From Saccoglossus kowalevskii (lineage: Eukaryota; Hemichordata; Enteropneusta; Harrimaniidae): DNA of 20,522 bases. The notes under the pieces were generated by a model. It saw nothing but the letters and a program-made list of their open reading frames with translations. It searched no databases and was not told the DNA's origin. This document shows, piece after piece, positions 1 through 9,250 of the stretch. The position numbers and the translations under genes were made by a program. The stretch covers positions 156,404 to 176,925 of the forward strand of contig NW_003126884.1 of assembly GCF_000003605.2 (NCBI RefSeq). Reading direction: 5' to 3'. Every line of letters starts with the position of its first letter. Positions within the stretch are counted from its first letter, which is position 1.

Positions 1-410
1 CTCAGTTAAACCCTCCTTTGTTTTAATTCTGTATCTGTTGTTTTCATACATATCTTTTATTATATCAAACATTTTACCTGATATGCCATTTTTATGAAGT
101 TAGAAATAGAGACCATTATGCCACACACTGTCAAACGCCTTTCTAAAATCTATGAAGCAAGCATAGAGTTTGTTTGCATAGACGTGAAGATTGTGATATC
201 TTTTGAATGGCTATTATTATGGAGATATTTTTGTACAATTGTTTTTAATATAAAGAGATTGTCTGTGGTCCTGCAGTTTTTCCTAAAAACCGAATTGATG
301 CTTTGAAATAATATGTTTCTTTATAAGAATGCTATTAGCCTAGTGTTCAGGATACTGGTAAACAGTTTTTCTAAGCAGCTAGATACTGCAGTTCCTCTGT
401 TAGCAGTAAA
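1..410 (-). pseudogene. Non-LTR retrotransposon reverse transcriptase fragment (LINE remnant)
   Basis: Reading the minus strand from about 410 down to the window edge gives pieces typical of jockey/CR1-like reverse transcriptases. In order these are SSCLEKLFTSILNTRL, then HQFGFRKNCRTTDN and an FILK helix, then a second frame with ACFIDFRKAFDSVWHNGL and KNGISGKMFDIIKDMYENN. The FIDFRKAFDSV segment is the conserved RT block containing the first catalytic aspartate. The copy is dead: a stop follows IAFL, the frame changes at least twice (one change lies between the FILK region and FIDFRKAFD), and another stop follows GLYF. It continues beyond position 1, so the YxDD block is not visible. The right limit near 410 is only where RT similarity fades. 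The clade is inferred from motif style, not from a search. Confidence 0.85.
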
Positions 411-1150
411 TATATGGGTAACAAAAACCAAAACGTAGTACGTATATGAGCACCCAATATAGCACCCAACGCCACACAGAAGAACATCTTCCACAAAACC
501 ATATCTCCAGAAAAATCACCGACAGAACAAGTACAATGGTCTCAAGGCATACAGTTAAGGATCATACAGTGTTCTCTAGTAGAAAATTGTAATAGTTTGA
601 GAGACAAGACAAGAACTGTATATGCCTGGCATAGCGAATGACGAGAGGGCGTCATACTATATAAGAATTATAAATACATAATTCATAGAATTCACGAATG
701 AAATGAGAAATGTGTTCTACTCTCCACGGTAATGACAATGCATTTAGAATTTATTTTGCAATTTAGACTTGATAACGACACTGGAATAATCAACAGATAC
801 AGTGCCTCGGGGTAAGGCATGCGCGGATTCAGGCGAAGGCGCGTCACCCCCCTTTCAGCCCGCCAACAAATTACAAATCAATTGACAAACCCAGCCAACG
901 TCAATAGGAGCGCCCCTTACCGAATTTCTGGATCCGCCAGTGTAAGTTTGGTAACCAACAGCCGGAATACTCAACTGGTAATTGTTCTTGCGTAAGGAAC
1001 ATTATCTGTTCATTAGCTTCCCGGAAAATGTTTACTTGCACATTAGTCTTGTTAATTTTTTTCACACCAGTTGGTCCTAATTATAACTTACACAATCATA
1101 CTTTCATCAATTTGAAGATCTTTCCCCTCAATCTCAGACAATACAGGCCC
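411..1150. other. Intergenic stretch without a recognisable gene
   Basis: No convincing exon or RNA gene is visible on either strand. The only distinct feature is a short GC- and CpG-rich block near 800-942. The rest is AT-rich sequence with short, featureless open frames. Confidence 0.6.
800..942. repeat. GC-rich block resembling a dispersed repeat or MITE
   Basis: This patch is far richer in GC and CpG than its surroundings. It contains CGGATTCAG at 824-832 and the opposite-strand partner CTGGATCCG at 928-936. GGTAAGG occurs at 811-817 and its complement CCTTACC at 915-921. It ends in CTGGATCCGCCAGTG, a sequence style common at the ends of small dispersed repeats in marine invertebrates. 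The inverted pieces come in a different order on the two sides, so this is not a clean terminal inverted repeat. No target-site duplication was seen. The element class is a guess. Confidence 0.35.
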
Positions 1151-1258
1151 ATTTATACCCCCTCCCAATCACCAAGATTTAAAGAGGGAAATCACCAATC
1201 AACAGGAATGCCAATTACCTATTCACAAATCACCAGGATTTGTTGTTGAATATAAAAG
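1151..1258. promoter_or_regulatory. CCAAT/TATA cluster with TATA boxes on both strands
   Basis: On the plus strand CCAAT occurs at 1165-1169, 1195-1199 and 1211-1215, and TATAAAAG lies at 1251-1258. On the minus strand TATAAATG, flanked by G/C runs, lies at about 1150-1157. The word ATCACCA is repeated at 1168-1174, 1191-1197 and 1229-1235. This arrangement would suit a core promoter, perhaps a divergent one, but no clear gene begins on either side. The plus-strand TATA points into the antisense of the charged reading frame at 1262-1756. AT-rich DNA yields TATA words by chance, so this remains a weak call. Confidence 0.25.
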
Positions 1259-1261
1259 CAC

Positions 1262-1756
1262 TTATTTCTGTTTAAAACTATCTATCTTCTCCGTTTCTAA
1301 ACTGCTGTTCGCGTCATTACTGTAGTCATCCCTTTGTGCAACAGTTTCCCTAGTTGCTTTCTGTTTAAGTGCCAACCTATCTTGCACACCCTGCTTCTCT
1401 TTGTTCAGTAATTCATGAAATGTCTCTTCTTTCGTGTTATCTACTTCCTCAGTTTCTGAACCACTGTTTTCATCACTACTATATTCTTCTCTCTGCTTAT
1501 CAGTTTTCTTAGATGTATCCTTCTTAACAGCTGACCCATCTGACAAATCATGTCTCTTTCTATGCAATGTTTCACCAATTGGAATCTCCTTCTCGTACAG
1601 ATTCAGTGGCAATGTACGTGCTTTATACTTTGTGTTTTCTTGTCGGATTTATCTTTGTCTAACAAATTTCCCATTGTCAACAGCCCAATTTCTCATTTTC
1701 TCTTGATCGTCTTTTCTCATGCATACAACTGGTAATGGTTGAAGCTTTGGAATGTC
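1262..1756 (-). pseudogene. Unassigned charged reading frame with one in-frame stop
   Basis: The minus strand is open from 1756 to 1262 except for a TAA at 1649-1651. Its 35 upstream codons and 129 downstream codons are in the same frame. The product is very hydrophilic, rich in Lys, Glu, Asp and Ser, and begins with pieces such as MRKDDQEKMRNWAVDNG. It contains an internal duplication: REEYSSDENSGSETEEVDN is echoed about 55 residues later by RDDYSNDANSSLETEKIDS. The composition and repeat are unlike the random frames nearby, which suggests real coding ancestry. It could be a fragment of a transposon-encoded protein or a decayed gene. No known domain is recognised. It could also be an exon whose splice sites I cannot define, with the stop lying in an intron. 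Confidence 0.35.
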
Positions 1757-3687
1757 TCAAAATGAAACTTGGTTTGTGGCTGGTGGATAAAACGATGAGG
1801 GATTGGTGAAGTAATAGACTGATCAATTACATGATCTTTTCAAACTTTCTTTAATTGTGTTTCCAAATGATTTGGCATACTGATACAAAATAAACAACTA
1901 AATAATGTAAAGGTGACGAAAAATAGCTTGTCAAATAAATATAATATCAAAGAAAGCTTAGAAAGAACTCTCGTGTGCTGAGTAATGGAGACACATTAAA
2001 AATTAATTCAAAATTACTTGTACTTGAGATATTGATGGAAAAGCTTAACACTAATTATGCAAATCAGATAATTAATATGAAAAGATTTTAGTGTTAAACT
2101 AATAAGGTCCGTGCAATGCAACAGACCATCCATGTTTCATTTAAATGAGATTAAAACCCACAAAATATACTATATTATTCTAATCAGAGAATTAATATCA
2201 ACAGATTTTAACCTGAAACTAATCAGGTTTGTACAAATAATGACTTTAACTCGTGATCTAGAAATGAATAGAAATCAGTAAATATGAGAGGGTAGTGGGT
2301 TCATAAGTATAAAAATTGTTATGTCCCTGTAGAACAGGAGAAACAGTCTTTGACATTTTTTCCTTATCTACTATACATTAAAAGTGATGAACCCTTTATT
2401 GTTCCATTGGAAAACTATAATTTATCATGTAATAAAGCGTTTTAGCATTAAAAGACGTACATGAAACCTCAAGTATTTCCTAGACACACCAGCAAACCGC
2501 AGGCGCTCGGAACGTTTCTTGGATAATAAAAAAAATGCCTAAAGTACATTGCCTTGGCATGTTGTCATTTAACTGTTACTAACCATGGTCATTTCAATTA
2601 TAGCAAACATCTCTCTCACTCAAACATATCGACGTATAACTACAACACAACGTGCTGCTTAACGCGACATGTGAAGATATACAATTCGACAAACTGTCGC
2701 AAACAACATAACTATCGCTACATTGATGCAAGTGGCCAACATTATTTGCATAAAAACAAATGATTATATCCAACTGTTTGTCATTAATTCATTGAAATAT
2801 ATTAGTACATATGACATGATGGAGAAAGTATTCTTCAAATGTCTTGAACTCGAATTTAAGTTATGTAATATAATATTCAGTATTTCATTTGAATATGTCT
2901 AGAATATGAAGGTTAGTTAAAATGTTACTATATAGCACAGTTGGGTAATAAAGATTATTACTTTGTTGTATTGTTTGTTTCAGACTTTTTGGGGCGTTGT
3001 AGCTAGGGTAACTCAAGTTTTTGAATTTTGTTGATTATTGGATAGATCGTCAAGCTGGTTTCAAATCACGACTTCAATGATATATTAATCTGTATGAAGA
3101 ATTCGAGCTGTGGTATTTCTTATCTACGTTGATTTTCGTAAGTTTGATCGAATTTGATCAAATTGTGTTTGAAAAAGTTGTCAATGTCTTGATGGCCGAC
3201 TAGTAATGAAACTACTGAAACATATTTTAAGAAAAATGTCAAATTTCAATCATTTGGCACACAAATCTAGCATATACTGTCGCGACAAGTTTGAATAGTA
3301 CATGTATATGTCAATTAATCTCAGAGACAGTAGATGTTACTGTATTTGACTGCAGTAGCATGTTCAATCAAGCACCAACCCCCAAACTGTTGTAGAATTT
3401 CTATTTTGACATAGTGCCCATCTATCCATACCATTCCAAATTTGACTGTCTAGTCTTGAAATCCGGTCATTGACCATCATTTTACTTTTCCAAATAATTA
3501 AATTACAGTGTATATTGTAGCAATCAACTATGATGGAAAAACCTCAGAAATCCACCATGCCAAGCATTAATATGTTTCTCCTCCTCACAAATTATGTAAG
3601 ACCAACAGTGAATACACAGTACTTATAGTTCTCAAAAAAACATGTTTACTTATATTTCCAAAAAAAAAAAACAATATTTAGTATGTG
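1757..3687. other. Intergenic region downstream of the THUMPD2-like gene
   Basis: No exon, tRNA or other RNA gene is recognisable here. The segment holds the degenerate direct repeat at 2062-2236. It includes the 3' flank and presumably the 3'-UTR of the THUMPD2-like gene, which is transcribed leftward. I see no convincing minus-strand AATAAA close to the stop codon at 3688, so the transcript end is not placed. Confidence 0.6.
2062..2236 (+). repeat. Degenerate direct repeat, 120-bp offset
   Basis: The 55 bases at 2062-2116 recur at 2182-2236 with about 11 mismatches by eye. Both copies contain AATCAGA, AATTAATAT, AGATTTTA and AAACTAAT in the same order. The first copy is also bracketed by a perfect 9-bp inverted pair, TTAACACTA at 2045-2053 and TAGTGTTAA at 2089-2097. 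It looks like an old local tandem duplication with no coding content. Confidence 0.6.
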
Positions 3688-3946
3688 TTATTTTTTTCTG
3701 AAAACACAAATATAAGCAGATGCTAAACCAACTTTCAAAAAGTGTGTTTCAACTTTGATCCAACAAGCAACAGAGGGGCACATTTCAACTACAGCTTCTT
3801 CATCTTTGTCAGTGATATCTTTATTTTGATGTTCAGCACTAACAACTCTCCAGAGACGAGACTTCTCTCCAGTCATTACCTTGATCAAATAATCCACCAT
3901 AACTGCACTGGTCAGCAGAACAGCCCTTCCATTCGATTTGACAACT
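3688..3946 (-). CDS. THUMPD2: THUMPD2-like exon 8 (C-terminus)
   Basis: Completes Arg 395 and encodes residues 396-480 plus a TAA stop. The acceptor is TTGTTAAAG|A. It starts VVKSNGRAVLLTS, the strand after the helix that follows the catalytic loop, and ends KVETHFLKVGLASAYICVFRKK, matching the C-terminal hairpin of the family. Confidence 0.9.
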
Positions 3947-6900
3947 CTTTAACAAAAGCAAGTAAATGAAAGGATGAAATTAAAAATTAGGTTTGATTAT
4001 TGCAACATTTTTTAAATTTAGTTTTATTATATGATTTTTGATCAAGTTTCATGAAAGGTTTTGATGTTGCTCATATTTTGTGAATATATATTTCTCATTG
4101 CTATGACAGAATACCATATGTGAAAAGAAATTGAGTCACGAACCAAACTTTCTAGATATACATGTTTTTAATTGAAGTTGATTACATAGTTAACACATTG
4201 AATATCATGGGAGGGGGGTGATCATTTAGTTTTTTGAAACTCAATTTAATGAAAGAATTTACATGGAATCCCTTTTTATTTTAAATAAAAAAGGATCTCC
4301 AGACCAAACTCATTTCTCAAGATGATGCACATTGCTCAGCAGAGAGATTTGAACTCTCTGATCTTGTATATATTAAATGAAATAAATAAATAAATGGGAA
4401 TATCAACATTTTTATTCCAACACTGAACTTCTAAAAAGAGGATCAAAGTTAAACTGAAAATTACAAATTACTTAAAAGTGTAAAAAATATATCTATAAAT
4501 AAAACTTGAGCGTTAATTTCATCACCAACTAGTACATCATATAATCATTTCTCACCTTGTGACTTCACCTAGAAAAGATAAGTAGAATTGTTTTATATCT
4601 ATATGGGTATTATGATGCAAACCAAATGGTAGATCACAAATAACTCTGTCTACACTATTCATCTTCAAAGGAATGCCTGTAAAAAAATGAAATGTTGACT
4701 CCAGGTTAACCCTCGATAACTTTCAAAATTATTTCCACAAATCCATATTTCTCTCTTTAAATCTGTATTAAAACTATTAAGTTACCTTTGGCATCTGTCT
4801 GCATGAGTTGCATCGTTTCATTCATAGAGGCATACTGAATATTCAATGCCGCTTGTTCCAACTGTCTACTATGATGATCGCAACCAATGCAATAAACCTT
4901 CTGTCATATAATTTTGAATAAAAAAGTTAATTAACATTAATGAACAGATTATAACAAATGTATGAGATAATATATCTAAGAAAATATAAATATATATAAG
5001 AAAATAAAACTTTCCTCAATATTATTTTGACTTATGTTACAGCACAACACAGTAGAGATCTTACGAATGAACAAATGCAAAGGTTAATAAATGAATAAAT
5101 AAATAAATAAACAAGCTAGGAAGACTGATTCATTAGTAATGAATTAGCCACATTAATTGACAAACAATAAAATAAATTAATAATAAACACACAAACAAAG
5201 ACTTGCTAACCTTACATGACTTCAATGCTTCCAGTACAATAATGCCAGAGGCACACATTGGATCCAACAGAAGATGACCAGATTGTAATTCAGCCAATTG
5301 ACACATGCACCAAGCTATGGTAGATCGCATACCCGTTTTTTTAATGTAGGACCTTTTAGATAAGTAATCATGGGTTGTAGGAAAGCCAATCAAAAAATCT
5401 GTTGGTGTGACAAAGACTAAAATCTGTAAAAGAGAACAACTTGATTATAACTTAAAAACTTATTGGTTATAAAAATCAGAGACAATGAATGTGTGATAAA
5501 AAACCAAAAGTATCAAAAACATCACCTCTAGTTGTGGCTTCCTTACATCTATCTGCCAACCAAACTTACGTGCCAAACAAGTACCCATACAGATTGCAAA
5601 TTCCTGTATATACAAACAAATTTGTAATTATGACAAAGCCAACCAACAATTTATTTGACGATTAGCAGAAAGATTGGTACAGAGTCAATATATCTACCAA
5701 GCCACCAGCATTATGTGGATGTTACCCAATTTCGGCCGGATGTTGGCATCACCTACATCCCGCCTGTGCTACATCCTGCATAAAATCAACTGCATTTTAT
5801 GTAAGTGGACATTATTTATGTAAAATGCATGAAATTAAGTTTGTAATTTTCAATCAATATATGAGAATGTCAATTTTTGTTCCTTTAATTTTATTTGAAA
5901 AAAGTAAAAAATGTGGGACATTACAAAAAACAATATATTTGCCCACATTATATAATATTATAATTAGCTAATCTGAATAATTCTGGAACTCCTTACCTGA
6001 GGTGAATGGTATTTTTTAGCTTTCCCTACACACTTACATGTGATTCGAAATCTAACATTTTCAGTGGCAGTGTTATTATAACTCAGTTTATCAATCTCAC
6101 TTGTTTCCATGGAAAGATGCTGGTTTTCATCATCATCTTTTAGCATTCCACCTCTTTCTATACTTTTACCAGAATGTGCATCCATGGCAACATCACTATC
6201 AGAAGTTTCTGTTCTCATTCTTTTATCTAAATGTTCAGAGTCATTCTCTCTCTTCCGCCAAACATCATCATTATTACAAGTCTCTCCAGAATTACATGAT
6301 TCTGCTTCAACACTGCATTCGTCCTCAATATTATTTTGTCTTTCTTGAAAATGTTTCCAAACTTGTAAACTTTTCTCCCAGGTGGAAATGCTTTCAGTTA
6401 TTTGTTTGATCTTTTTTCTACACTTTCCTGTGAATGATAAATCATATATTTGTACCAGATGTTATAGTCAATCATATGAGAGTGGGAGGAAAGGACTGAG
6501 GAGTTGAAAAATTGAGAAGGATGAGTACGGCAAGTACTATGCTTTATCATTTCACCAAATATTTTCACCTACCACAATATGTTTTTAGATTAAACACTAA
6601 AGTTGACTTTTGCCACAAAAGAAATCTTCAAAATGTTTTTACTTGGTCCAAATGTACCAATGAAATGACATGTAAATAAAAATGGTGCAAAAGTTTTAAG
6701 AAAACAGATATGACATTCAGTGTAAAGGCAAGAAATCTAGTGTTGTCAATAATAATGAATAATACAGGTGGCTGGTGACTGCTTATTACCAACTATTAGA
6801 TGCAGGATAATTTGAAGTTTTATGTACCTCTTCCATTGGGAAATTTAACACATCTATGATCCACTTTAATCAAGAGCCTTTCTGCGGACTTCAGAGAATG

Positions 6901-8202
6901 AAGCGAATCGACATCACTTCCTGTTGAAAACAATACATTACCATTCTTGCATTCTACCTGTAAAGATACACATATATGACTGGGTAAGTTGAACATAACA
7001 TGGTGCAACAACTCTAAATGGAGGGTCATCATTCTAATTTTTGAGAGAATGTTGGTTGTATTTCAGTAGATACCTAGATACCGGTAGTGGCCATTTTATC
7101 AGTATTATAACACTATTACTATATCTGGGATTTAAAATGTTTTAACATTGTGTTCTAAGCTATTATTCTAAAATTAGTGATTTTTGAAAAATATTAGAAC
7201 AAGTTTCTCAAAATATGTCACTGTCACACAGAGGATTATGCTGTTTCATGATGCCACGGGACAATAGCTCCATGATTTTTTTCTCACAAATTTTGATTAG
7301 GTTTCTATATATTTGTGGTATGTGAACTTGTAGTTTCTGAATTATCAATGAACCTCAGCTGGCTGTCCAAATGCCCACCAACGTAGGGCTCTACGTATTG
7401 GAAAATCACAAAGTCATTGTCTCCATGGAAACAAATTTGGCTATACCGGTACCTTGTATTTTTATTTACTTTTTGTTATTTATTTGTAGTAACGCTGCAT
7501 TCAGGAAAATATCAATAATTTGTATTGTTTTACTAGTAAATTAGCGACATTTCCAACTTCAAATCTCTAAACACAGTTGTGCTTTAATACACGTGTTTGT
7601 GTTGTGTGTATTTAAATACGGTGCATGCAATAATTTGCAACTTCCAGTGGTCCGCCTTGCCGTGGACCCCGTCATTGGCATCGACACATTATATATTTTA
7701 CCAGAGGTACATTACTTGGGGTTTGCAACGCGCATAGTACTGTATGGTGACATCATGTCAAGATCCCATTCAAGTCTCATCTCGTAGATAGCGAGACTGA
7801 TGCTACGACCTTCTGACATGACAAAGACGGTTTGTAATAAAACAATATACCACATGTATTACCACATTCATAGTGAAAAAATGTAATACATAAAAGATGT
7901 ACAGAAAATATAGTTATCGTAATCCGTCATATCGTGAGCAGCTATTTTGATCCACCTGGACATCCCAGTAACCTAGTTACCTCGGGCATGCGCATTCGAA
8001 TTTTTCTAAGTTGGAACGCTTATGCGAGAGCGAGATTGGAACGGGATCTTGGTATCATGTCACCGTAGTTGCAAACCCCAAGTAATGTACCTCTGATTTT
8101 ACTTACTTGCTCGACCTGCAGCTTCTCTTTGATCTCTTGTACCAGAAAATATTCAAGCCCTTGCACAGTTGTGCAAAAATACGAATTACCTTCAGAGTTC
8201 AT
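3688..8202 (-). CDS. THUMPD2: THUMPD2-like RNA (guanine-N2) methyltransferase, eight coding exons, 480 aa
   Basis: CDS: complement of 8107-8202, 6828-6957, 5997-6427, 5526-5603, 5211-5423, 4786-4900, 4556-4676 and 3688-3946, totalling 1443 nt with a stop. Order: an N-terminal ferredoxin-like region (FFCTT-like YFCTTVQGLE near residue 10, LKSAERLL in exon 2), a long acidic Ser/Asn-rich linker (about 85-190), a THUMP region (RFRITCKCVGKAKKYHSPQ, FGWQIDVRKPQLE), then a class I SAM methyltransferase domain with DPMCASG (299-305), VYCIGCD (318-324) and the base-binding DLPFG (369-373). It ends in the family-typical LASAYICVFRKK. Human THUMPD2 has a similar length and order. In mammals THUMPD2 with TRMT112 forms N2-methylguanosine in U6 snRNA; that role here is inferred. 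The start ATG at 8202 is the first in frame after an upstream TGA. Oddity: residue 303 is Ala where the family has the first Gly of GxG. THUMPD3 is a less likely match because KSAERL and the linker architecture favour THUMPD2. Confidence 0.93.
4379..4395. repeat. AAAT microsatellite in intron 7
   Basis: A short run of AAAT units with one leading GAAA interruption. A second similar run, about 5090-5111, lies in intron 5. Both are simple repeats with no visible role. Confidence 0.7.
4556..4676 (-). CDS. THUMPD2: THUMPD2-like exon 7 (catalytic DLPFG)
   Basis: Completes Gly 355, encodes residues 356-394 and leaves two bases of codon 395. The acceptor is TTTTTACAG|GCATTCC and the donor CACAAG|GTGAGA. 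It contains VDRVICDLPFG, the (D/N)PP(F/Y)-like loop that positions the target guanine. Confidence 0.92.
4786..4900 (-). CDS. THUMPD2: THUMPD2-like exon 6 (SAM motif II)
   Basis: Residues 317-354 plus one base. The acceptor is ATGACAG|AAGGTT and the donor CAAAG|GTAACT. It encodes VYCIGCDHH, whose Asp 324 occupies the SAM-ribose binding position of class I methyltransferases, followed by an amphipathic helix. Confidence 0.92.
5211..5423 (-). CDS. THUMPD2: THUMPD2-like exon 5 (SAM motif I)
   Basis: Residues 246-316, 71 whole codons. The acceptor is TTTTACAG|ATTTTAG and the donor TGTAAG|GTTAGC. It carries the KKTGMRSTIAWCM helix and the SAM-binding DPMCASGIIVLEA motif. Confidence 0.93.
5526..5603 (-). 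CDS. THUMPD2: THUMPD2-like exon 4 (THUMP)
   Basis: Residues 220-245, 26 whole codons. The acceptor is ATACAG|GAATTT and the donor CTAGAG|GTGAT. It encodes ARKFGWQIDVRKPQLE, the FGW...N/KPQLE segment conserved in THUMP domains of this family. Confidence 0.9.
5717..5776. repeat. Cluster of two GGATGTT and two CTACATCC words in intron 3
   Basis: GGATGTT occurs at 5717-5723 and 5738-5744. The inverted form CTACATCC occurs at 5753-5760 and 5769-5776. The intervening DNA is GC-richer than the rest of the intron. It could form alternative small hairpins or be a clustered protein-binding site; neither is shown. Confidence 0.4.
5997..6427 (-). CDS. THUMPD2: THUMPD2-like exon 3 (linker and start of THUMP)
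   Basis: Residues 77-219; codon 76 is split with exon 2. The acceptor is TTCACAG|GAAAG and the donor CCTCAG|GTAAGG. It starts with a basic helix (KCRKKIKQITESISTWEKSL), passes through a charged low-complexity linker and ends in the THUMP strand VRFRITCKCVGKAKKYHSPQ. Confidence 0.92.
6828..6957 (-). CDS. THUMPD2: THUMPD2-like exon 2
   Basis: Residues 33-75 plus one base. The acceptor is CTTTACAG|GTAGAATGC and the donor AAGAG|GTACAT. It encodes VECKNGNVLFSTGSD and LKSAERLLIKVDH, the second half of the N-terminal fold characteristic of THUMPD2. Confidence 0.92.
7702..8095. mobile_element. Foldback/MITE-like element in intron 1 of the THUMPD2-like gene
   Basis: The left arm 7702-7784 is the inverted copy of 8024-8095. 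The outer 27-28 bases, beginning CAGAGGTACATTACTTGG, are identical. After them the left arm has about 13 extra bases, then roughly 40 bases continue at about 80% identity. An inner inverted pair, ATGTATTAC at 7854-7862 and GTAATACAT at 7883-7891, sits near the centre, so the whole segment can fold back. No ORF or target-site duplication is evident. It is either a foldback transposon remnant or a local inverted duplication. Confidence 0.6.
8107..8202 (-). CDS. THUMPD2: THUMPD2-like exon 1
   Basis: Residues 1-32, starting MNSEGNSYFCTTVQGLEYF and ending KLQVEQ. The donor is GAGCAA|GTAAGT, a consensus match, and intron 1 is phase 0. The foldback element starts in the intron 12 bases after this donor. 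Confidence 0.9.
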
Positions 8203-8399
8203 GACCAAACATCGACTGAGACAGGGAATCCCCACATGTGACCAGGTCAAAGTTCATCTCGTGCCAACGATCTTATATTACGTATACACACCGTTGGTGG
8301 CGTATTCAATAGGGAATTCCCGTTGTTTCAGATGCACAATGAGAAAGAAAAAAACAAATCAATCAGTTATCAATGCTAAATAAAATAATCCGATAGAGG
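8203..8399 (-). promoter_or_regulatory. Probable 5'-UTR and promoter region of the THUMPD2-like gene
   Basis: This region lies directly upstream of the ATG on the minus strand and contains more CpG than the bulk of the window, as does the adjoining first-intron sequence. An in-frame TGA just before the ATG supports the chosen start. No TATA box stands out, which fits a housekeeping-type promoter. The transcription start cannot be placed. Confidence 0.4.
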
Positions 8400-9250
8400 A
8401 ACAAATCGAATCAATATGACAGTGATTCATCTAAGGCACCTACATATAACATATCAAAACAATTTGGTTGATGGTTTTTTTAAAAAAATCATAAATTACC
8501 AAAATTAAAAAAAAAATTAACTAAAATAAAAGAACTAAAATTATCGTCATAAAAATATACAAATCTGTGACCCAAAGCACCTACAGATATATCAAAACAA
8601 TCAGACAGCCATTTTCAATAAGATTTCAAAAATAGCATTTACGCAAATTAACAGAAATGTTGACTAAAATTATCAAATCGAGGGTATTGTCACAAAAGAA
8701 ACAAATCTGTCTGAGGTCCACTAAGTGTCTACATATAAAATATTTAAGCCATAGGGGATAGCCTTTTTCAAAAAAAAGTTGAAAATATCACTTTTTACCA
8801 AAATGACGAAAATATTCATCAAAATTAGTGATTTGAAGATATTGTCACAAAATGAACAAAACTTACCTGGATAACTATATTTCAAGTATTAAAGCAAAAA
8901 AACCTACAGTTTTCAAGAAAAAGTTAAAAATATCACTCTTTAACAAAAAAGTCCATCAAAATTAGAGATTTGAAGATAATGTCATGAAATATACAAATCT
9001 GAGAGAGGTACAGCAGAGGTAACTATATATATTTATTAATGTAGAAGTTATCACTTTTTAACAAATATTTATCAAAATTAGAATTTTTAAGATATTGTCA
9101 CAAAATTAAGGTAGACCTATATAGACCAAATATCAAAGCAATGGGACTTACAGTTTTAAAGAAGTCAAAAACGTGAAAAGTTTATGCGAATGCCAACGTG
9201 GATATCGACAGACAATCTGTAATATGACTCGCTCTTTTCGCCGAAGTCGA
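8400..9250. repeat. Degenerate tandem repeat, about five units of 110-160 bp
   Basis: A recurring order of words marks the units: ACAAATCTG, then CTACA-TATA, then TTTTCAAGAAAAAGTT, then ATCACTTTTTACC, then CATCAAAATTAG.GATTTGAAGATATTGTCA. Unit landmarks fall near 8401, 8559, 8701, 8855, 8993 and 9100. Copies are strongly diverged. The right end (about 9170-9250) runs into a GC-richer tail with GTGAAAAGTTTATGC and several CpGs. This type of diverged intergenic repeat is common in marine invertebrate genomes. No coding potential is seen. Confidence 0.65.

Noticed and set aside
6101-6409. Plus-strand frames of 102 and 79 residues
   Set aside because: They are antisense shadows of exon 3 of the THUMPD2-like gene.
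8400-9250. Repeat array considered as a CRISPR-like array
   Set aside because: Units are long, diverged and irregular without identical short repeats or unique spacers, and the genome is eukaryotic.
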